From Christensenella sp. UBA2853 (GTDB lineage Bacteria > Bacillota > Clostridia > Christensenellales > Aristaeellaceae): 9,654 bases of DNA. Each line of letters starts with the position of its first letter. Positions within the stretch are counted from its first letter, which is position 1. Made by a program: the position numbers and the translations under genes. Below the pieces are notes generated by a model, which made no database searches, was not told where the DNA came from, and saw only the letters and a program-made list of their open reading frames with translations. The stretch lies in contig DEFL01000068.1 in the NCBI GenBank assembly GCA_002350845.1, positions 1 to 9,654 on the forward strand, read 5' to 3'. Below are positions 6,665-9,654 of the stretch, piece by piece.

Positions 6665-7481
6665 GGTTAACCTCCTCATTCATCTTCTTTGCCTTTCTTC
6701 TGGCAACCGCCCGGGCCTTCTGCTCCTCACTGAAGAAAGCCGCGTCTCCGCTCAGTCCATCCAGCAGGGTCTTCCGTGGCCGTTCATACTGCTGTCCGAT
6801 AAAACCCAGCCGCAGAAGCCAGGAGCGCATCTGGAACTTGGGATTGGACATGTCGCAAGGTTTCATCCTCGATTTTCCGGTTGTCATCGCCATCTTGCTG
6901 GCCTGCTCGATCAGGAAGGCCACCGCTTCAACCGCCGTATATGAAAAGGCACCCAGCGTAATACTGAGTGCCAGACCCCAGGTCACAATCAGACGGAGCG
7001 GTTCCTTCAGGTCGAGCGCCTGTTCAACCAGAGCTCTTCTGGATTTCAGGATGTTCGCGAGGTTATACAGCAGGTCCATATTCCTCCGTTCCGGATAGTA
7101 CGTCACAAGAATCTCATCCTCCGGCTTATACCCGGCAGCATCCAGCGCCTGCAGGAGCTGCAGCACCTGCTCCATCGCATTCGTATAGAACGGTCCGGCA
7201 ATGATCTCATTCCCATGGAGCTGAAAGCCATCCCACAGGTAATACCCGCGGTCATCTGCACTGTTGTAATCCCGTACATACTGCCCCTTGTCCTGCAGAA
7301 CCGCTGAAACGATCGGCTTGAGTCGTTTCTGCTGCGTGTTGACGAACAGCCCCGCATCCGCTACCCGGAAGTGCAGAGTAACCGTACCGAAGGATTCTTT
7401 CGGTTCCTCCGGTATCTGCTTCTTCTCTTCCTCAAGCTTTGCGTAGTAGTGGGGCCTTGTCGTTACCCGAATCACACCCAT
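6651..7481 (-). CDS. Amidoligase-2-like protein, probably without the catalytic site
   Basis: The product is 276 residues from ATG at 7481, which has a GGGGG site 10 bases upstream. The frame continues to TTG at 7574, but that TTG is part of the -35 box, so the extension is rejected. The C-terminal region (WLLRLGFIG at 221-229, then GDAAF) and the LYNLANILKSRRALVEQALDL segment resemble, from memory, the amidoligase_2 family, where the end of the protein reads like FR.WLLRLGLIGEEFK..R. The family's N-terminal FGVEIE motif and its CG.HVHVD histidine segment are not visible; FGTVTLHF and EILVTYYPERRN stand in the matching places. It is therefore probably a non-catalytic relative. A hydrophobic stretch (about residues 167-194) is more likely a buried helix pair than a membrane anchor. 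It is the first gene of the recombinase operon. Amidoligase genes are known from phage and element contexts. The family call is moderate, and the function is unknown. Confidence 0.65.
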   Translation of the reverse strand: MGVIRVTTRPHYYAKLEEEKKQIPEEPKESFGTVTLHFRVADAGLFVNTQQKRLKPIVSAVLQDKGQYVRDYNSADDRGYYLWDGFQLHGNEIIAGPFYTNAMEQVLQLLQALDAAGYKPEDEILVTYYPERRNMDLLYNLANILKSRRALVEQALDLKEPLRLIVTWGLALSITLGAFSYTAVEAVAFLIEQASKMAMTTGKSRMKPCDMSNPKFQMRSWLLRLGFIGQQYERPRKTLLDGLSGDAAFFSEEQKARAVARRKAKKMNEEVNREPA

Positions 7482-7544
7482 ATGTTCATTTCCCCCTTTC
7501 TTTTCTCTGCATCCGGGAGAGACGCTCCCTGCAGAAGGTAATGG

Positions 7545-7574
7545 CATATACGCTCTGAATCCCAATAAAGTCAA
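7545..7574 (-). promoter_or_regulatory. Promoter of the amidoligase-like/recombinase operon
   Basis: On the minus strand TTGACT (7574-7569) and TATATG (7550-7545) are separated by 18 bases; GTATAT with 17 bases is the alternative register. The predicted start near 7538 gives a leader of about 57 bases that contains a small GGGAG/CTCCC hairpin (7515-7529) before the GGGGG ribosome binding site. The lysin unit upstream ends in a strong terminator, so the operon needs its own promoter here. The rest of 7575-7694 shows no gene. Confidence 0.6.
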
Positions 7575-7694
7575 GGCCTCCAGCCCTTGATACAGCTTGA
7601 TTCTGTCTGGATTCGGACGATATTTCAGAGGATATGAAAAAGACTTCTCTACCAGTAAGATTTTAGGATCGGGCTTTTACAAGGTTCCAAAAAT

Positions 7695-7726
7695 AAAAAA
7701 AAGCCCCATGGATCACTCCACAGGGC
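7695..7726 (-). terminator. Intrinsic terminator after the lysin gene
   Basis: Reading the minus strand, a 10-base stem (7726-7717 with 7712-7703, two G-U pairs) closes a GTGA loop, which is a GNRA tetraloop, and is followed directly by eight T (7702-7695). It lies 8 bases beyond the lysin stop codon and separates the lysin unit from the recombinase operon. Confidence 0.88.
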
Positions 7727-7733
7727 CAGGCAT

Positions 7734-8516
7734 TCAGCCAACCGCACCATCCTTCTTTTCCAGCAGGGCAACCCGTCTTTCCAGGCGCTCCACCCGCTCC
7801 TCAAGGGTGAGATCCTCATCCGGCTCCAGAGACTCCTCCGCAACCAGAAACTGAGCCATCATATAGCCGGTTCGAGATCCAAACTTCACCTTTTTCCAGG
7901 AGCCGCAGGTTCCAAGCACCTCGACCCGTGCACCAATGGGAACGCGGTCCACAAGCGCGGCACTTGCTTTGGCTTTTGTGCGGATATTCACGGTAGACCC
8001 GGAGTCCGCTGCAACCGTGGCATACCCGGTCATGGTTTCCTCATCCCCTTCCTCTGGATCAGCCGAACTGCTCTGTTCACCGTCCGAAGCACGCCCAGGT
8101 TTCTCGACATCCTTCAGCCATCCCCAGTATGCCCACTTTCCGAGCTTTGTATCCGTCGTCACGCATCCGGCGGCAGAGGAAGCATGGACGATCCTGAGCG
8201 GATTCACACTGGTGACAAGGCCGATGTGCTGAAAATCTCCCAGCTTGTCCTTAAACTTGTCCGGGGTATTCGGATTCCATTTAAAGACCGCCATGCCGGG
8301 CTGAAGCTGACTGACACTGGTCAGCTGTCCCTTTTCAGTGCAGTGTTTCCGGTAAATGGTGTTGCTTCCGTGATAGATGCTGCCGCCCTGATCCCGGAAT
8401 GCTTTCACAAAAAGTCCGGAGCAGTCGATTCCTCTGGCATCGTTGGTGCCCGGAGAAACATACGGCCAGCCCAGGCATGCCTCCACAGAGGCAATCAGCT
8501 GTTTCACATCAAGCAT
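7734..8516 (-). CDS. NlpC/P60 endolysin-like peptidase with SH3 domain and C-terminal coiled coil
   Basis: The 260-residue product starts at ATG 8516, with GGAGTGAG ending about 4 bases upstream; an in-frame ATG at 8531 would contain that site. Residues 1-135 form an NlpC/P60 cysteine peptidase with Cys32 (IDCSGLF), His97 (QHIGLV) and a polar third residue, His111 (IVHASS). Such enzymes cut peptide stems of the cell wall. A Ser/Glu-rich linker follows, then a bacterial SH3 domain at about 165-225 (STVNIRTKAKASAALVDRVPIGARVEVLG), which usually binds the wall. The last 25 residues are a heptad coiled coil (LEERVERLERRVALLEKK), probably for oligomerisation. There is no signal peptide, so it resembles a phage endolysin released with a holin rather than a secreted housekeeping enzyme; no holin is visible. 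It follows the 93-residue gene by about 30 bases. Confidence 0.93.
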   Translation of the reverse strand: MLDVKQLIASVEACLGWPYVSPGTNDARGIDCSGLFVKAFRDQGGSIYHGSNTIYRKHCTEKGQLTSVSQLQPGMAVFKWNPNTPDKFKDKLGDFQHIGLVTSVNPLRIVHASSAAGCVTTDTKLGKWAYWGWLKDVEKPGRASDGEQSSSADPEEGDEETMTGYATVAADSGSTVNIRTKAKASAALVDRVPIGARVEVLGTCGSWKKVKFGSRTGYMMAQFLVAEESLEPDEDLTLEERVERLERRVALLEKKDGAVG

Positions 8517-8546
8517 TGTTCTCACTCCCATTCAAAAAGGGGAAGG

Positions 8547-8828
8547 TTATTCACCTTCGCCCTGATCGGTTGTGTGCTGATCCACTGTTTCGTTCGGAGT
8601 GGTTTGACCTGTCGTATCCGCTTTGCCCGTATCCGCTGTGCCCTCCTTCTCATCCCGGTGATGCAGCTGAGAAAGCACTGGGATACGTACAGACATTGCC
8701 GCTTGAGCTCTTGTATCCATAGATTCCGATGCTCTCACCACTCGTTGAGATGGAGAGAAGCCGTCCCAGGCTGAAGCCGCCCGGAAGTCTTTCAGCGCAT
8801 CCCCGCCAGTTTCGGCAGCAACTTCCAT
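8547..8828 (-). CDS. Unrecognised small hydrophilic protein upstream of the lysin, start uncertain
   Basis: I do not recognise this product of 93 residues from ATG at 8828. Its first half has a coherent amphipathic look (ALKDFRAASAWDGFSPSQRV) and the second half is a Thr/Glu/Asp-rich disordered tail. It has no membrane segment, so it is not a holin. It lies directly before the lysin and is probably cotranscribed with it. The ATG has no ribosome binding site. The frame stays open for another 26 codons upstream, to a stop at 8907-8909, with plausible coding sequence (NLDKKVIRQALIK) but no ATG, GTG or TTG. Either the start is weak, or the gene is broken or frameshifted at its 5' end. Another frame just upstream has a small ORF with a GGGG site (8866-8946) that could be the lost N-terminus. 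It may therefore be a decaying gene. Confidence 0.55.
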   Translation of the reverse strand: MEVAAETGGDALKDFRAASAWDGFSPSQRVVRASESMDTRAQAAMSVRIPVLSQLHHRDEKEGTADTGKADTTGQTTPNETVDQHTTDQGEGE

Positions 8829-9106
8829 TTTGATCAGGGCCTGTCTGATAACTTTTTTATCCAGGTTACTTGTCGTTTTTCTGCTTTTTCTTTGTCCTAT
8901 CCGGTCTTAATCGTTGCCGTATCGTCCTGTTTTTCAAGCAAAGCATTCAACCCCTTTTCGCCCATCGAAGAACCGCTCTTGACCTTGAAGTAACGCCATC
9001 GGCGGAACCCAACATGTTGATTTATGAAATTGATATTACCCCGTATCTTGTGGTCTAAGTCCAACATTGTCATAAGATCGTACTGATTTTGATATAATGA
9101 TGACAC
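8829..9106. other. About 280 bases without a convincing intact gene
   Basis: The minus strand holds an open frame of 69 codons (9106-8897) that lacks a ribosome binding site. It also holds a 26-residue basic ORF (8946-8866) with AAAAGGGG four bases before its ATG, and the start-less upstream extension of the 93-residue gene. These lie in three different frames, which fits a degraded gene 5' of the lysin unit, or a leader region. No promoter for the lysin unit could be placed with confidence here. Confidence 0.4.
9067..9098 (+). promoter_or_regulatory. Weak extended -10 promoter candidate facing a terminator
   Basis: TGATATAAT (9090-9098) is a perfect extended -10 (TGnTATAAT). The nearest -35-like hexamer, TTGTCA at 9067-9072, is 20 bases away, which is too far for a standard promoter. 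Transcripts starting near 9105 would meet the terminator at 9107-9147 at once, so either the RNA is only about 40 bases long or the match is accidental. Confidence 0.3.
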
Positions 9107-9147
9107 GAAAAAAGCTGGCCGAATTACTCAACCAGCTCTGTTTTTTT
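9107..9147. terminator. Bidirectional intrinsic terminator
   Basis: AGCTGG (9113-9118) and CCAGCT (9132-9137) pair perfectly around a 13-base loop. An A run (9108-9113) precedes the stem and a run of seven T (9141-9147) follows it three bases later, so the stem can be extended by A-T pairs and works in both directions. It marks the border between the lysin side and the right-hand gene. Confidence 0.65.
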
Positions 9148-9203
9148 ATTCACTTATGTTTCTATTCAACGTCCTCATCAACCAGTTTTCCGCTCTCGTT
9201 TTA

Positions 9204-9240
9204 TTCCGAAAACACCGTGCACCGAAAAATCACTTCGGAA
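9204..9240. promoter_or_regulatory. Widely spaced inverted repeat TTCCGAA/TTCGGAA upstream of the right-hand gene
   Basis: Perfect 7-base arms at 9204-9210 and 9234-9240 have centres 30 bases apart, and the spacer contains a second CCGAAAA copy (9222-9228). The repeat lies directly upstream of the candidate -35 of the right-hand gene, so it is a possible regulator site; no ligand can be named. Confidence 0.35.
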
Positions 9241-9245
9241 CAATC

Positions 9246-9274
9246 TTTACTTTCCCTAGAAATAAGTGTACATT
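9246..9274 (+). promoter_or_regulatory. Candidate promoter of the right-hand gene
   Basis: TTTACT (9246-9251) and TACATT (9269-9274) are separated by 17 bases; each matches the consensus at four of six positions. The leader of about 50 bases contains an ATGCTG/CAGCAT hairpin (9276-9300) before the GGAG ribosome binding site. It is the best pair I see between the terminator and the gene. Confidence 0.4.
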
Positions 9275-9331
9275 CATGCTGATCTGGGATCTACCAGCAT
9301 CCCCAAAATCTATCATGCCAGGAGACTCGTC

Positions 9332-9654
9332 ATGAATGTATACCTGAACCATCCAGAGTACTCAATAATTATTCCGGCTGAAATCTTCATCTCCATTGGT
9401 AAGCCGTCTCATGTACAATTTCAACTGAATTCAGATAAACACATAATCGCAATCGTTCCGGCAAACGCAGATACCGCGGATTCTTTTGATGTCCCAACCT
9501 CAGTATACAAGGGCGACCTTTTTGCATTGCCCAATGTTCCCTTCTTCACAGATTTATTCCGTAAAGAACTCGGCTGGGATCAAGGTCTCCGCCAGGCTGA
9601 CGCTTTCTTCTTTAATAACCTTGCTGACACGCCCCTCGTTCTTGTGGACACCGA
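9332..9654 (+). CDS. Unrecognised protein, N-terminal part, runs off the right edge
   Basis: ATG at 9332 has GGAG 8 bases upstream and opens a frame that is uninterrupted to the window end (107 codons). The first 55 residues read as a compact beta-rich domain (IIIPAEIFISIGKPSHVQFQ, then KHIIAIVPANADTADSFDVP) with a pattern like small conserved proteins of Bacillota elements in which a GxPxxIxF turn precedes an IxI strand. The overall impression is loosely SpoVT/AbrB-like, but I cannot assign a family. The following residues (PFFTDLFRKELGWDQG) look helical. It has no signal peptide or membrane segment. It is separated from the lysin side by a bidirectional terminator and has its own promoter candidate with an inverted repeat, so it starts a different transcription unit. 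Confidence 0.75.
   Translation, partial: MNVYLNHPEYSIIIPAEIFISIGKPSHVQFQLNSDKHIIAIVPANADTADSFDVPTSVYKGDLFALPNVPFFTDLFRKELGWDQGLRQADAFFFNNLADTPLVLVDT

Noticed and set aside
6665..6679. ATG at 6679 as start of the 341-residue recombinase
   Set aside because: It would place the AGGAGG site inside the gene; GTG at 6664 is spaced 6 bases from it.
7482..7574. N-terminal extension of the amidoligase-like protein from TTG at 7574
   Set aside because: The TTG coincides with the -35 hexamer of the operon promoter, and the strong ribosome binding site lies just before ATG 7481.
8897..9106. Minus-strand open frame of 69 codons starting GTG
   Set aside because: It has no ribosome binding site, begins beside the terminator, and has no recognisable domain; treated as non-coding or degraded sequence.
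1..9654. CRISPR array, tRNA, rRNA, IS element or recombinase attachment site
   Set aside because: I saw no regularly spaced repeats, no cloverleaf or rRNA sequence, no transposase, and no pair of direct repeats that would define attachment sites; the element ends are probably outside the window.

Overview
The window looks like part of a mobile element or prophage-derived island in a Bacillota (Firmicutes) genome, most likely an anaerobic gut-type Clostridia or Erysipelotrichia. The reasons are strong AGGAGG-like ribosome binding sites, frequent GTG/TTG starts, tightly overlapping genes, and families (serine recombinase sets, a RepA-like ATPase, an amidoligase-like protein, an NlpC/P60 lysin) that I know mainly from such elements. 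Species cannot be determined from the sequence alone. There are no rRNA or tRNA genes, CRISPR arrays or IS transposases.

Left block (1-1754, minus strand): a RecA/RepA-like ATPase gene overlaps by four bases (ATGA) the start of a serine recombinase gene that runs off the left edge. Their upstream region carries inverted repeats that look like operators. Divergent from this unit is a plus-strand XRE-family regulator (1875-2219) with a good sigma-A promoter flanked by a second kind of inverted repeat. A branched bidirectional terminator (about 2225-2304) separates the regulator from the next unit.

Central block (2318-7574, minus strand): one operon read right to left from a promoter near 7545-7574. 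It encodes an amidoligase-2-like protein that seems to have lost its active site, three consecutive serine recombinases (341, 551 and 401 aa) joined by overlaps of 14, 11 and 4 bases, and finally a small unrecognised acidic protein.

Right block (7695-8828, minus strand): a small hydrophilic protein and an NlpC/P60-SH3 endolysin-like protein, closed by a clear intrinsic terminator. Next come about 280 bases without a convincing intact gene and a bidirectional terminator. A plus-strand unrecognised gene (from 9332) with its own promoter region runs off the right edge.

The recombinases are the probable excision/integration machinery. The ATPase and XRE regulator resemble a replication or maintenance control module. 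The lysin and amidoligase-like genes suggest phage ancestry. No attachment site or element end could be identified. The points most worth checking are the serine recombinase triplet with one member lacking the zinc ribbon, the degenerate amidoligase-like protein, and the two distinct operator families in the 240-base divergent intergenic region.
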